Below are positions 43,939-53,186 of a stretch of 64,000 bases of DNA, piece by piece (positions within the stretch are counted from its first letter, which is position 1; each line of letters begins with the position of its first letter). The stretch is taken from positions 1-64,000 of the forward strand of contig NZ_JAIOAA010000004.1 of the NCBI RefSeq assembly GCF_019890675.1. The letters run 5' to 3'. The notes under the pieces were generated by a model, which saw only the letters and a program-made list of their open reading frames with translations, was not told the DNA's origin and searched no databases. The translations under genes were made by a program, and so were the position numbers. This DNA is from Micromonospora sp. PLK6-60 (GTDB taxonomy: Bacteria; Actinomycetota; Actinomycetes; Mycobacteriales; Micromonosporaceae).

Positions 43939-44880
43939 GTGACGACGCGCGTGGCCGCCATCGACTGCGGCACCAACTCGATCCGACTGCTCGTCGCCGA
44001 CCTGCCCGACCCCGGGGCGGGGCCGGAGGCGCCGCTGCGCGACCTGAGCCGCCGAATGGAGATCGTCCGGCTGGGCCAGGGGGTCGACCGGACCGGCCGG
44101 CTCTCCGACGAGGCGATCGAGCGGACCCGGGTGGCGCTGGCCGACTACGCCGACGAGATCGACAAGCTCGGCGCCGAGCGGGTCCGGATGTGCGCCACCT
44201 CGGCCTCCCGGGACGCGGCCAACGCCGGCGACTTCCGGGCGATGGTCGAGCTCACCCTGGGCGTGGCGCCCGAGGTGGTCACCGGCGACGAGGAGGCCCG
44301 GCTGTCGTTCACCGGCGCGGTGCGCGGCCTGCCCGCCGACGCCCAGCCGCCGTACCTGGTGGTCGACATCGGTGGCGGCTCGACCGAGTTCGTGGTCGGC
44401 ACCCGGGAGGGCGGGGTCGACGCGGCGATCTCGATGGACATCGGTTGCGTCCGGATGACCGAGCGGCACCTGCACGGCGACCCGCCCACGCCGGACGAGG
44501 TCGCCGCCGCCCGGGCTGACATCGAGGTCGCGGTCGACCGGGCGCTGGCGGTCGTGCCGGGCCGGACGGCGGCCACCCTGGTCGGGCTGGCCGGGTCGGT
44601 CACCACCGTGGTCGCCATCGCGCAGGGCCTGACCGAGTACGACCCGGCCTGCATCCACCACGCCCGGGTGTCCCGGGAGCGGGTCGCCGAGGTGACCGCC
44701 GACCTGCTGGCGCAGACCCGCGAGCAGCGGCTGGCCATCCCGGTGATGCACCCGGGCCGGGCGGACGTGATCGGGGCGGGCGCGCTGGTGCTCCAGGTGA
44801 TCATGGAGCGGGCCGGGATGCCCTCGGTGGTGGCCTCCGAGCACGACATCCTCGACGGCATCGCCTGGAGCCTGCGGTAA
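43939..44880 (+). CDS. ppx: Ppx/GppA family exopolyphosphatase
   Basis: 313 residues, the short form without a C-terminal HD domain. Actin-like ATPase fold motifs: AAIDCGTNSIRLLVADL (phosphate loop), ATSASRDAANAGDF, GDEEARLSFTGAV, VVDIGGGSTEFVVG and LVGLAGSVTTVVAI. It removes terminal phosphate from polyphosphate or pppGpp; the short actinobacterial Ppx proteins (Rv0496/Rv1026 types) differ in preference, so the substrate is uncertain. The stop is followed at once by the palindrome CCCGTTAACGGG. Confidence 0.92.
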   Translation: MTTRVAAIDCGTNSIRLLVADLPDPGAGPEAPLRDLSRRMEIVRLGQGVDRTGRLSDEAIERTRVALADYADEIDKLGAERVRMCATSASRDAANAGDFRAMVELTLGVAPEVVTGDEEARLSFTGAVRGLPADAQPPYLVVDIGGGSTEFVVGTREGGVDAAISMDIGCVRMTERHLHGDPPTPDEVAAARADIEVAVDRALAVVPGRTAATLVGLAGSVTTVVAIAQGLTEYDPACIHHARVSRERVAEVTADLLAQTREQRLAIPVMHPGRADVIGAGALVLQVIMERAGMPSVVASEHDILDGIAWSLR

Positions 44881-44919
44881 CCCGTTAACGGGACGGCCGG
44901 TCGGCTGGCTGGTGGGGGG

Positions 44920-45108
44920 TCAGCTGTCGGCCAACTCCGGCCGGTGCTTCTTGATCCACGTTTCCACGTCCGACTTCCGCCAGACCTTTCCCATGGCGAG
45001 CACGGCGATCGGCTCCGGAAAGTTGCGCTGATTGGCGATGACGGAAGCGCGCTGGCGTGACACGTTGCCGAGCATCGCTCGGATCTCCGACACGCCCACC
45101 AGCTCCAC
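44920..45108 (-). CDS. Small AlpA/excisionase-like HTH protein
   Basis: 62 residues from the GTG that gives VELVGVSEIRAMLGNVSRQR, the start of a MerR/AlpA-type HTH (HTH_17), continuing NFPEPIAVLAMGKVWRKSDV, ETWIKKHRPE. Such proteins bind DNA as small regulators in prophages and in actinomycete chromosomes. No integrase is near, so a chromosomal regulator of the divergent small gene is more likely. A longer frame to 45174 exists but crosses the control region. Confidence 0.75.
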   Translation of the reverse strand: MELVGVSEIRAMLGNVSRQRASVIANQRNFPEPIAVLAMGKVWRKSDVETWIKKHRPELADS

Positions 45109-45126
45109 GGGTTGACAATGGCAGCG

Positions 45127-45190
45127 GCGATGTTCATCTACTCCGACAACTGCGATGTTCGTTGACAGCGTCAATAGGGCGCGGCATCAT
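45127..45190 (+). promoter_or_regulatory. Promoter and operator-like repeats between the small divergent genes
   Basis: GCGATGTTC occurs at 45127-45135 and 45152-45160 as a direct repeat 25 bp apart. TTGAC and GTCAA at 45162-45174 form a short inverted repeat. TTGACA (45162) and CATCAT (45185) are a -35/-10 pair with 17-bp spacing; the -10 ends 6 nt before the ATG of the rightward gene, implying a leaderless message. The repeats are plausible sites for the AlpA-like protein. Confidence 0.6.
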
Positions 45191-45196
45191 GAGCGA

Positions 45197-45511
45197 ATGC
45201 CCTGGCCACAGCCTTCTTCGGGTCCGGTCCGCCCGCGTCGTGCCACCCGGCCGCATCTGCCTATGCGGCCTTGTTGGCTGTGTCGGGTGTGCGCTGCCGC
45301 ATGGCCATGCCAGCCGGCGCGGCTGCTGCTGCTGATGGAATACCGACGCGACCGGGTGGGGCTGTCGATCTACATGGCCAGTTGCCTCCATGACGCCACC
45401 GCTGATCTGCTGAAGCTCAACGACAACCCCGGACCGTCCCCGGCGGACCTGTTCGCCCGCTTCCTGGCCTGGACGGCCAAGCGACCAGAGCCACCCCCAC
45501 CCCCGATCTGA
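45197..45511 (+). CDS. Small actinobacterial protein with Cys cluster
   Basis: 104 residues. After a Pro/Arg-rich start, PCWLCRVCAAAWPCQPARLL gives four closely spaced Cys (CxxCxxC plus one), suggesting zinc binding. It is followed by a helical part LSIYMASCLHDATADLLKLN and FARFLAWTAKRP. Relatives are common in Micromonospora and Streptomyces, often mislabelled as flavin reductases; the function is unknown. It is divergent from a small HTH protein and probably regulated by it. Confidence 0.7.
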   Translation: MPWPQPSSGPVRPRRATRPHLPMRPCWLCRVCAAAWPCQPARLLLLMEYRRDRVGLSIYMASCLHDATADLLKLNDNPGPSPADLFARFLAWTAKRPEPPPPPI

Positions 45512-45528
45512 CCCGCCGGGCCGGGCAC

Positions 45529-45604
45529 GAGGTCGCAACTTCATGGAAGTTGCTGCCTCGATGGGCTGGCGAGGGGGCAACTTCCCCGAAGTTGCCCCCT
45601 CGCC
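45529..45604. repeat. Two adjacent hairpins with a common GCAACTTC core
   Basis: The first (45529-45559) has core stem GCAACTTC/GAAGTTGC with loop ATG and an outer GAGG/CCTC. The second (45568-45604) is a perfect 17-bp stem, GGCGAGGGGGCAACTTC with loop CCC and GAAGTTGCCCCCTCGCC. They lie after the small Cys-protein gene. The 246-bp space to the next gene otherwise holds its ribosome binding site and no other recognised feature. Confidence 0.8.
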
Positions 45605-45757
45605 CCGGCCCTCGCGAGCGCAGCGCACGACCAGGCTGGCTGGGAAGAAGCTGAGAAAGCTGAGAAATGGCTGAACGGGGGAGGCCGGTGGGGCAGTGGG
45701 CGGGGCTGTCGATCACTACGGTGTCGTCTGCTCGTACCCCTCTGGGAAGGAAACACC

Positions 45758-46222
45758 GTGTCAGACCAGGTCGCCCCGCCGCCCGCGCCGTACCCCGGCC
45801 AGCCCGAGCCGGCGGTCCCGGGCCCCCCTCCGGCGGAGCCCAAGAAGTCCGCCGGCCGCAAGGTGCTCAGCATCCTCGGCGTCATCCTCGCCGTCATCGC
45901 CTTCGGTGCGATCAAGTTCGGCATCAAGTCCTTCGCGAACCGTGACCAGACCGCCGACGCGAAGGTCGGCGACTGCCTGGCCGAGCTGCCCGAGATGGTC
46001 GGCGACAAGCAGGAGGACGCCGACGACGCCAAGGTCGTCGAGTGCACCTCCACCGACGCGGCGTACAACGTGGTCGGTCGGGTCGAGAACCAGACCGAGG
46101 CGCAGGCCGCCTCGGGTGAGGGCTGCGAGAAGTACGTCAAGGAGGGGGCGGACTACTACGTCTTCTCCAACATCAAGCAGGGCGGCACGGGCTACGTCCT
46201 CTGCCTGACCAAGCGCGCCTGA
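45758..46222 (+). CDS. Membrane-anchored LppU-like protein
   Basis: 154 residues. A Pro-rich cytoplasmic N-terminus (APPPAPYPGQPEPAVPG) is followed by one helix (VLSILGVILAVIAFGAIKFG) and an extracytoplasmic domain with four Cys at GDCLAELP, VECTSTDAA, GCEKYV and YVLCLTK, spaced as in the LppU/SCO3897 family. Probably two disulfides; function unknown. The GTG start follows AAGGAAAC. The last residues LTKRA and the stop lie in the first unit of a 14-bp tandem repeat. Confidence 0.75.
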   Translation: MSDQVAPPPAPYPGQPEPAVPGPPPAEPKKSAGRKVLSILGVILAVIAFGAIKFGIKSFANRDQTADAKVGDCLAELPEMVGDKQEDADDAKVVECTSTDAAYNVVGRVENQTEAQAASGEGCEKYVKEGADYYVFSNIKQGGTGYVLCLTKRA

Positions 46223-46273
46223 CCAAGCGCGCCTGACCAAGCGCGCCTGACCAAGCGCGCCTGACCAGGCGCG
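46205..46273 (+). repeat. Tandem 14-bp repeat at a gene end, nearly five copies
   Basis: CTGACCAAGCGCGC occurs four times exactly (from 46205, 46219, 46233, 46247) and once with a change (46261). The first unit is the coding end and stop of the LppU-like gene; every further unit carries a TGA in the same phase only after frame drift. Confidence 0.95.
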
Positions 46274-46278
46274 ACGCT

Positions 46279-46322
46279 CGCCGGCGGCGGCACGGTGCCC
46301 ACCGTGCCGCCGTCGGCGTTTT
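46279..46322 (+). terminator. Intrinsic terminator with T tract
   Basis: An 18-bp stem, CGCCGGCGGCGGCACGGT with ACCGTGCCGCCGTCGGCG (one mismatch), loop GCCC, directly followed by TTTT. It is the most canonical rho-independent terminator in the window and ends the LppU-like transcript. Confidence 0.85.
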
Positions 46323-46342
46323 GCGCCGCCGGTATCGCGTTC

Positions 46343-46372
46343 TTGACGGTACTCCGTAATGCACACTACTCT
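46343..46372 (+). promoter_or_regulatory. Predicted padR promoter
   Basis: TTGACG and TACTCT are separated by 18 bp. The -10 ends 7 nt before the GTG start of the PadR gene, so the message should be leaderless. The promoter overlaps the region where PadR proteins usually autoregulate. Confidence 0.65.
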
Positions 46373-46379
46373 CGACGGC

Positions 46380-46712
46380 GTGGACACCACCCAACTCCTG
46401 AAGGGCGTGCTCGACCTCGCCGTGCTCGCCGTGCTCCGGGATTCCGACGGCTACGGCTATGACATCCTGCGCCGGCTGCGCGAGGCCGGGCTGGAGGAGG
46501 TGGGGGACGCCTCCGTCTACGGCACGCTGCGCCGCCTCTTCGCCGCCGGCTTCCTCACCACGTACGTGGTGCCGAGCGAGGCCGGCCCGCACCGCAAGTA
46601 CTACGCGCTCAACGCCGCAGGCCGGGACCAGCTCACCCGCTCCGGCAAGACCTGGCGGTCCTTCGCCACCACCATGGACACGCTGCTCGACGATCGGGGG
46701 ATGGCGGCATGA
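46380..46712 (+). CDS. PadR family transcriptional regulator
   Basis: 110 residues. The winged helix is typical: DTTQLLKGVLDLAVLAVLRD, GYGYDILRRLREAGLEEVGD, ASVYGTLRRLFAAGFLTTYV, GPHRKYYALNAAGRDQL. The GTG start is preferred over an ATG 21 nt upstream because DTTQLLKGVLDL is the usual PadR beginning and the promoter lies over the ATG. It overlaps the HAAS-domain gene by 4 bp (ATGA), forming the common PadR/HAAS two-gene unit. Confidence 0.92.
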   Translation: MDTTQLLKGVLDLAVLAVLRDSDGYGYDILRRLREAGLEEVGDASVYGTLRRLFAAGFLTTYVVPSEAGPHRKYYALNAAGRDQLTRSGKTWRSFATTMDTLLDDRGMAA

Positions 46713-47725
46713 CCGTCACTGAGCAGGAGATCACGGACTACGTCGAGCGGGTCCGGGCCGCGCTGGCCGACCTGCCACCCACCGTCCGCGACGAGTTGAC
46801 CGAGGACCTGCCGGAGCACCTGACCGAGGTGGCCGCCGAGGCGGACGGCACGCTCGTCGAGCGGCTCGGCGAGCCCGCGGCGTACGCGGCGGAGCTGCGG
46901 GTCGCGGCCGGTGCCGCCGCCCCGGCCCGCGACCGGCGGGGGGAGCGGATCGACGCCGCCGTGCGCCGGCTGCGCGCCCGGGTGGACCGGCTCGACACCC
47001 GGCTCGGCCCGCTGCTCGGATACGACTCGGCCGGCGAGTTCCTCCGGCTGCTCCGCCCGGCCTGGTGGGTGCTGCGCGGCTACCTGGCGGTGGCGCTGCT
47101 GGGCGCGATCCTCGGCGGTGGCCTTGCGCTCCTGCCCCGCCCGTTCAACAGCGCGATCCTCGGCCTGCTGCTGCTCGCCGTCGCCATCCCGCTGTCGGTC
47201 TCGCTGGGCCGCCGGGCGCATGAGCTGCGGCGCCGGCCGCGTCAGCTGATGCACCTCGGCGCGGTGGTGCTGGCCTGCTTCGGCCTGGTGCTGGTCGGCC
47301 AGTTCGGCGGGCTCGCCCGGTCGAACTACCCGGTCGAGTACTACCCGGTGGACAACCCGTACGACTCGGCGCGGGACGTCTTCGTCTACGACGGCGAGGG
47401 GCGGCTGGTCCGCAACGCGCGGCTCTTCGACCAGAACGGCACGCCGATCCGGATCGGCTACCCCGACTGCATCGACATGCCGGAGGACCAGGAGGCGGCC
47501 GTGCGCAACGGATACCCGTACTGTCCGGAGCAGGCGCCGTTCGGCCCGCGCCCGGTCCCGCCCGCGGCACCGCCGGCCGTCGGGCCCACGGCCACCGCCG
47601 ACCCGAGCGGCACGCCCGCGCCCACCGGCGCCGCCGACCCGAGCGGCACGCCGGAGCCGACCGGGACCGCCGCCCCGACCGGCACGCCGCCGCCGACCGG
47701 GCCGACCGCCGAGCCGACCCGCTGA
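46709..47725 (+). CDS. HAAS-domain membrane protein, PadR partner
   Basis: 338 residues. The N-terminal helical HAAS domain (ITDYVERVRAALADLPPTVR, LTEDLPEHLTEVAAEADGTL) is followed by a basic linker and three to four helices between about 125 and 205. An extracytoplasmic part follows (NYPVEYYPVDNPYDSARDVF, IGYPDCIDMPED) with two Cys, then a Pro/Thr/Gly low-complexity tail with DPSGTPAPTG units. HAAS proteins act downstream of PadR regulators in envelope stress sensing. The stop is followed by a strong hairpin. Confidence 0.8.
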   Translation: MTVTEQEITDYVERVRAALADLPPTVRDELTEDLPEHLTEVAAEADGTLVERLGEPAAYAAELRVAAGAAAPARDRRGERIDAAVRRLRARVDRLDTRLGPLLGYDSAGEFLRLLRPAWWVLRGYLAVALLGAILGGGLALLPRPFNSAILGLLLLAVAIPLSVSLGRRAHELRRRPRQLMHLGAVVLACFGLVLVGQFGGLARSNYPVEYYPVDNPYDSARDVFVYDGEGRLVRNARLFDQNGTPIRIGYPDCIDMPEDQEAAVRNGYPYCPEQAPFGPRPVPPAAPPAVGPTATADPSGTPAPTGAADPSGTPEPTGTAAPTGTPPPTGPTAEPTR

Positions 47726-47734
47726 ACTCCGACC

Positions 47735-47767
47735 GACGGGTGCCCGCCGCGCCGGCGGGCACCCGTC
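47735..47767 (+). terminator. Perfect 15-bp stem-loop after the PadR operon
   Basis: GACGGGTGCCCGCCG with loop CGC and CGGCGGGCACCCGTC. It starts 10 nt after the stop codon. No T tract follows. Confidence 0.75.
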
Positions 47768-47830
47768 CGTGTGTGCGGACCAGGATCCGCGTGCGGAACA
47801 AGGATCTCGCCGAAGGCGAACAGGAGGTGA

Positions 47831-47929
47831 ATGCCACTGTTCTTCCGTCTTCCCCGGTGCGGCGACGGCGTGGCAGGCTACCGGCACGTAGGACCACTGG
47901 GCGACCAGCCAACGATGACTGACCGCTAG
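47831..47929 (+). CDS. Possible 32-residue leader ORF before the dienelactone hydrolase
   Basis: ATG with the best Shine-Dalgarno in the neighbourhood, AGGAGGTGA, directly upstream. It encodes MPLFFRLPRCGDGVAGYRHV and twelve more residues ending TMTDR, then TAG. The TAG is followed at once by GAGGAC, the ribosome binding site of the hydrolase gene 12 nt on. An imperfect direct repeat GTGCGGACCAGGATC / GTGCGGAACAAGGATC lies at 47773-47806. It may be a leader peptide or a small protein. No homologue was recognised. Confidence 0.4.
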   Translation: MPLFFRLPRCGDGVAGYRHVGPLGDQPTMTDR

Positions 47930-47941
47930 GAGGACGGGCTC

Positions 47942-48628
47942 ATGGGCGAGATGGTGAGCTTCACCAGCAACGGAGGGACGAGCGAGGGGTATCTCGCGAT
48001 ACCCTCCGGCGGTGCGGCCAGCCCGGCGGTCATCGTCATCCAGGACTGGTGGGGCCTGGTGCCGCACATCCGGGCCGTGGTGGACCGGTTCGCCGAGGCC
48101 GGGTTCGTCGCCCTCGCGCCGGACTTCCGGCACGGCCAGCCCGCCGCCAAGCCGGACGAGCCGCGGCGGATGCTGAACGCCGGCCAGATGGACGAGGCGG
48201 CCCGGGACATCGCCGCCGCCGCCGACTACCTCGCCGGCCGCCCCGAGGTGACCGGCAAGATCGGCTGCGCCGGGTTCTGCGCCGGCGCCAGCCTGGCGCT
48301 CTGGTCCGGCACGGTCACCGAACGGATCGTCGCCACCGCCGGCTTCTATCCCCGGCTGCCCTGGGAGGGCATGCGCGCCGACTGGGCCGACTACGCCGGC
48401 AAGGCCGCGCTCATCCACTGCGCCGAAGCCGACGGGACCTCCGCCGACGCGGGCGTGCAGGGCGTCCGGTCCGCGATCGAGTCGGCCGGCGGCACCTGCG
48501 CGCTGCACGACTACCCGGGCACCGCGCACGCGTTCTTCAACGAGGACCGGCCGGAGAAGTTCGACCAGCGGGCCGCGGCCACCGCCTGGGCCCGCACCCT
48601 TGAGCACTTCCGGGCGAAGCTTGGCTGA
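47942..48628 (+). CDS. Dienelactone hydrolase family protein
   Basis: Alpha/beta hydrolase of 228 residues. The nucleophile is Cys113 in [13 protein letters not shown], as in true dienelactone hydrolases; the acid is in the [12 protein letters not shown] strand and the His in [12 protein letters not shown]. The oxyanion region reads [20 protein letters not shown]. It may cleave carboxymethylenebutenolides or other esters; the natural substrate is unknown. GGAGGAC lies 8 nt before the ATG. It overlaps the downstream uracil-DNA glycosylase start. Confidence 0.9.
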   Translation: MGEMVSFTSNGGTSEGYLAIPSGGAASPAVIVIQDWWGLVPHIRAVVDRFAEAGFVALAPDFRHGQPAAKPDEPRRMLNAGQMDEAARDIAAAADYLAGRPEVTGKIGCAGFCAGASLALWSGTVTERIVATAGFYPRLPWEGMRADWADYAGKAALIHCAEADGTSADAGVQGVRSAIESAGGTCALHDYPGTAHAFFNEDRPEKFDQRAAATAWARTLEHFRAKLG

Positions 48629-49361
48629 GTCCCGTACCCCCGTCGAGGTGGTCGCCCGCGCCGCGCGGGCGACCGACCTGGCCGACCTCGACGCCGCGGT
48701 GAGCGACTGCTTCGCCTGCCCGCGGCTGGTCTCCTGGCGGGAGGAGGTGGCGCGGACCCGGCGGGCCGCCTTCCGCGACCAGCGGTACTGGGGCCGCCCG
48801 GTGCCCGGCTTCGGCCCGCCCGACGCCCGGATCGGCATCCTCGGTCTGGCCCCGGCCGCGCACGGCGGCAACCGCACCGGCCGCATCTTCACCGGCGACC
48901 GCTCCGGCGACGTGCTCTTCGCGGCGCTGCACCGGGCCGGCCTGGCGAACCAACCGACAAGTGTGGCCGCCGACGACGGGCTCACCCTGCGGGACACCAG
49001 GATCTTCGCCGCGGTGCGCTGCGCGCCACCGGACAACAAGCCCACCCCGGCCGAGCGGGACACCTGCGCACCCTGGCTGCACCGGGAGGTGACGCTGATC
49101 CGGCCCACCCTGCGCGTCGTGGTCGCGCTGGGCGCGTTCGCCTGGGCCGCGTGGTGGCCGGTGCTGCGCCAGGTGTACGGCCAGCGCCCGCCCAGCCCGC
49201 GACCCGCCTTCGGGCATGGGGCACACTGGTCCGGCACGGCCGCACCGGAGCTGCTCGGTTGCTACCACGTCAGCCAGCAGAACACCTTCACAGGGCGGTT
49301 GACACCAGGGATGCTTGACGATGTGTTCACCCGGGCGAAGCAGTTGGCCGGGGTGCACTGA
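48621..49361 (+). CDS. Family 5 uracil-DNA glycosylase (UDGb type)
   Basis: About 246 residues. Iron-sulfur Cys ligands are suggested by [16 protein letters not shown] and the later [11 protein letters not shown] and TCAPWL. Active-site motif A is [19 protein letters not shown], matching the UDGb form in which the usual catalytic polar residue is Ala; motif B is [14 protein letters not shown]. It removes uracil, and probably hypoxanthine or xanthine, from DNA of this GC-rich genome. TTG at 48621 overlaps the hydrolase stop; a TTG at 48600 is the alternative. Confidence 0.9.
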   Translation: MAESRTPVEVVARAARATDLADLDAAVSDCFACPRLVSWREEVARTRRAAFRDQRYWGRPVPGFGPPDARIGILGLAPAAHGGNRTGRIFTGDRSGDVLFAALHRAGLANQPTSVAADDGLTLRDTRIFAAVRCAPPDNKPTPAERDTCAPWLHREVTLIRPTLRVVVALGAFAWAAWWPVLRQVYGQRPPSPRPAFGHGAHWSGTAAPELLGCYHVSQQNTFTGRLTPGMLDDVFTRAKQLAGVH

Positions 49362-49379
49362 ACTGCGGGGGCGGTGGCG

Positions 49380-50159
49380 ATGGCGGACGAGACGCAGACG
49401 CCCCCGCCGGACCGTCGGCGGCGCTCCGTGCGGGGCCTGGTCCGCCGGTGGTGGCCGATCGCCCTGGTGGCCGGGCTGCTCGCGCTGGCCGCCGCCGCCT
49501 CGGCGCACTCCGATCCCAGGCTGAGCCGGGTCCCACCCGCCGCCGACACCATCCCATACGTGCCGGACTATCCGACCGGCGAGCCGCCGTCGCCCCTTCC
49601 CGTGGACCTGCGCGAGGCCGGGGAGGCGACCCAGGCGCACGTGCCACAGTGGATCAGCACCGTGGCGCTCGCGCTGCTCGGCGCGGCCATCCTGCTCGCC
49701 GTCGGATACGTCGGCTGGGCGGTGCTGCGCGGAGTGATCCGGCGGACCACCCGGGCGGTGCCGGCGGGCCGGGCCCGGCGCACCGCGCAGGGCACCGCGC
49801 AGGAGGTCGTCGCCGCGTTGGACGCCGGCCTGGAGGAGCTGGACGACCGGACCACCGACCCGCGTACGGCGGTGATCGCCTGCTGGGTGCGGCTGGAGGA
49901 GGCGGCGACCGAGGCCGGCGTGCCGAGGCTGACCGGGGACACCCCGACCGACCTGGTGACCCGGTTGCTGCGCGGCGACCCGGACGCCGGGGTGCCGGCG
50001 ATCGCCAGCGCCGACGTGCTGGCCGAGTTCGCGCACGTCTATCGGGAGGCCCGGTACGCCACCCACGCGGTGGACGAGCGCACCCGCGACCAGGCCCGGG
50101 CGGCGCTGCGCCGGCTGCGCGGCGAGCTGACCGTCGCCGCCGGGGAGCCGGGGCCGTGA
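49380..50159 (+). CDS. DUF4129 domain membrane protein
   Basis: 259 residues. Two helices, about 22-42 (WWPIALVAGLLALAAAASAH) and 95-118, flank an extracytoplasmic loop. The C-terminal DUF4129 region is cytoplasmic (CWVRLEEAATEAGVPRLTGD, TPTDLVTRLLRG, LAEFAHVYREARYATH). DUF4129 proteins regularly accompany MoxR and DUF58 genes and are thought to be part of a membrane-associated chaperone or transglutaminase-linked complex. First gene of the MoxR operon. ATG chosen; a GTG two codons upstream is possible. Confidence 0.85.
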   Translation: MADETQTPPPDRRRRSVRGLVRRWWPIALVAGLLALAAAASAHSDPRLSRVPPAADTIPYVPDYPTGEPPSPLPVDLREAGEATQAHVPQWISTVALALLGAAILLAVGYVGWAVLRGVIRRTTRAVPAGRARRTAQGTAQEVVAALDAGLEELDDRTTDPRTAVIACWVRLEEAATEAGVPRLTGDTPTDLVTRLLRGDPDAGVPAIASADVLAEFAHVYREARYATHAVDERTRDQARAALRRLRGELTVAAGEPGP

Positions 50160-50190
50160 GCGGCCGCACCGGCAGCGCCGGGAGGCCCAC

Positions 50191-50771
50191 GTGAGCACCA
50201 GCATCGAGGACCTGCTCAGCTTCGAGGAGGAGCCGCCACCGGGCGCCGCCGAGCCGGGCGGCGGGTGGGCGCGCGCGGTGCTGCGTACCCTGGCGGCCAC
50301 CGTGGCGATCGTGGTGGTGGTGGTGGCCGGCCTGCGCCTGGTCGGGCTCCAGATCTCGCTGCTGGCCGTGGTGGTCGCGGCGCTCGCCCTGCTGGCCGTC
50401 CGCCGGGTGACCCGGGCGCTGGCGCCGTCCCCGCCGCCGCCCGGCGGCACCCGGGCCATCGGCGGTGAGGAGGACGGCCACTACAACTTCGGCGCCCGCG
50501 ACGCCCTGCGCACCGCGATCCGCCGCTGGGAGGTGCCGCTGGACTGGTCGGCCACCCGCCCCGAGCGCTTCGCCAACACGGTCCTGCCGCGCCTCGCCGA
50601 GCTGGCCGACGAGCGGCTGCGCCAGCGGCACGGCGTGACCCGGGAGGCCGACCCGGACCGCGCCCGCGCCCTGCTGGGCGACCGGCTCTGGACGTTTCTC
50701 GACCGCCCGCCCCGACGCCCCCCGTCGCCGCGCGACCTCGCGGCGATCGTCGCCGAACTGGAGAAGATCTG

Positions 50772-50772
<1 letters not shown>
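50191..50772 (+). CDS. Membrane protein of the MoxR-DUF58 operon
   Basis: 193 residues. Two adjacent helices (about 35-75, with VAIVVVVVAGLRLVGLQISL) are followed by a cytoplasmic region containing RDALRTAIRRWEVPLDW, FANTVLPRLAELADERLRQRHG and LLGDRLWTFLDRPPRRPPSP. The family is conserved in this operon in actinobacteria, but the function is unknown. GTG start. The stop overlaps the moxR ATG as TGATG. Confidence 0.8.
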
Positions 50773-51778
<1,006 letters not shown>

Positions 51779-51779
<1 letters not shown>

Positions 51780-53173
51780 TGACCGCGCCGACCGCTCCCG
51801 AGCAGGAGTACGAGGTCGAACCGGAACCGGCGGCGGGCTGGTCGCCGAGCCGGGCGCTAGGCCGCGCCGTGCTGTTCACCGGTGTGCTGCTGATCGCCGC
51901 GGTGCTGCTCGGCCGGGTCGACCTGGTGGTGCTGGCCACCCCGATCGCGCTCGGCACGGCATACTCGCTGCGCCGCCGGCCGACCGCCGCGCCGCAGCTC
52001 TGGCTCGGCGGCGACGACGCGCCCCTGGTCGAGGGCGGTGAGCTGGCCGGCGCGGTGAGCGTGGGCAACCCGGACACCGTCGGGTACGACGTCGCGGTGG
52101 TGCGGACCCGGCTCTCCCCGTGGCTGCACGTCACCCGGGCGAGCTTCGGCGGCATCGGGCTGGAGCTGGGCCGCGCCGGCGGCGCGGACCGGCCCTTCGT
52201 CACCACCGTGGCCACCGGCGAGGCGGTCGACCTGGAGCTGGCCGGGACCGCCCGGCGCTGGGGCCGGCACCCGATCGGCCCGGCCGGCACCCGGGTGGCC
52301 GCGGCGGACGGGCTGCTGGTCTCCCGGGTGGTGGTCGCCGAGCCGGCCCTGGTCCGGGTGTACCCGAAGACCGAGCCGTTCCAGGCCGTCGACGCGATGC
52401 CCCGGGCCGCCGGGCTGGTCGGCGCGCACCACTCGCGGCGGCCCGGTGAGGGCGGCGAGCTGGCCGGGGTGCGGGTCTTCGGCCCGGGTGACCGGCTGCG
52501 CCGCATCGACTGGCGGGTCTCGCTGCGGGCCCGGCAGTTGCACGTCGCGGCGACCCTGTCCGACCGGGACGCCGAGGTGGTGGTCCTGCTGGACGTGCTG
52601 GCCGAGGCGGGCCGCTCGGGCGGGGTCGGCGGGGCCGCCTCGGTGCTGGACACCACGGTCCGGGCAGCCGCCGCGATCGGCGAGCACTACCTGCACCGGG
52701 GCGACCGGGTGGCGGTGCTGGAATACGGCCCCGCGGCCCGCCGGCTGCGTCCGGCCACCGGCCGCCGGCAATACCTCACGCTGCTGGAGTGGCTGCTGGA
52801 CGTCCGCGCCGAGTCCACCCCGCACGAGCCGTACGACCAGGTCTTCGGGCCGCAGCTGCTGTCGGCGGACGCGCTGGTGGTGGTGCTCACCCCGTTGCTC
52901 GACGAGCGGTCGGCGCAGATGCTGGCCCGGCTGGCCCGGGGCGGCCGGTTCGTGGTGGCGGTGGACACCCTGCCGGCCGACCTCACCCCGCCCGGGCGGG
53001 ACGGCTGGGCCGAGGTGGCGTTCCGGCTGTGGCGGCTGGACCGGGACACCATGATCGGCCAGTTGCGGGAGCACGGCGTCCCGGTGGTGCGCTGGGCCGG
53101 CGCGGGCAGCCTGGACCAGGTGCTGCGGGACGTGGCCCGGCTGGCCACCGCACCCCGGGTGGGCGGCCGATGA
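51779..53173 (+). CDS. DUF58 domain protein
   Basis: 464 residues. Two helices near the N-terminus (AVLFTGVLLIAAVLLGRVDL and following), then a beta-rich region (VSVGNPDTVGYDVAVVRTRL), the DUF58 signature FGPGDRLRRIDWRVSLRARQ and a VWA-like domain with VVVLLDVLAEAGRS. It is the usual partner of MoxR; its VWA-like part probably contacts the ATPase. ATG overlaps the moxR stop. Confidence 0.92.
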
Positions 53174-53186
53174 GAGGCGGGGCGCG

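Noticed and set aside
44881..44892. CCCGTTAACGGG palindrome as an operator or terminator
   Set aside because: It follows the ppx stop directly, but a 12-bp palindrome without loop or T tract cannot be assigned a role.
45108..45174. A 22-codon longer start for the AlpA-like protein
   Set aside because: The extension crosses the operator repeats and the divergent promoter, and HTH proteins of this type normally begin at the ELVGVSEI segment.
47740..47922. A 60-codon frame overlapping the leader ORF
   Set aside because: It starts inside the terminator hairpin and has no ribosome binding site; the ATG at 47831 with AGGAGGTGA is the better candidate.
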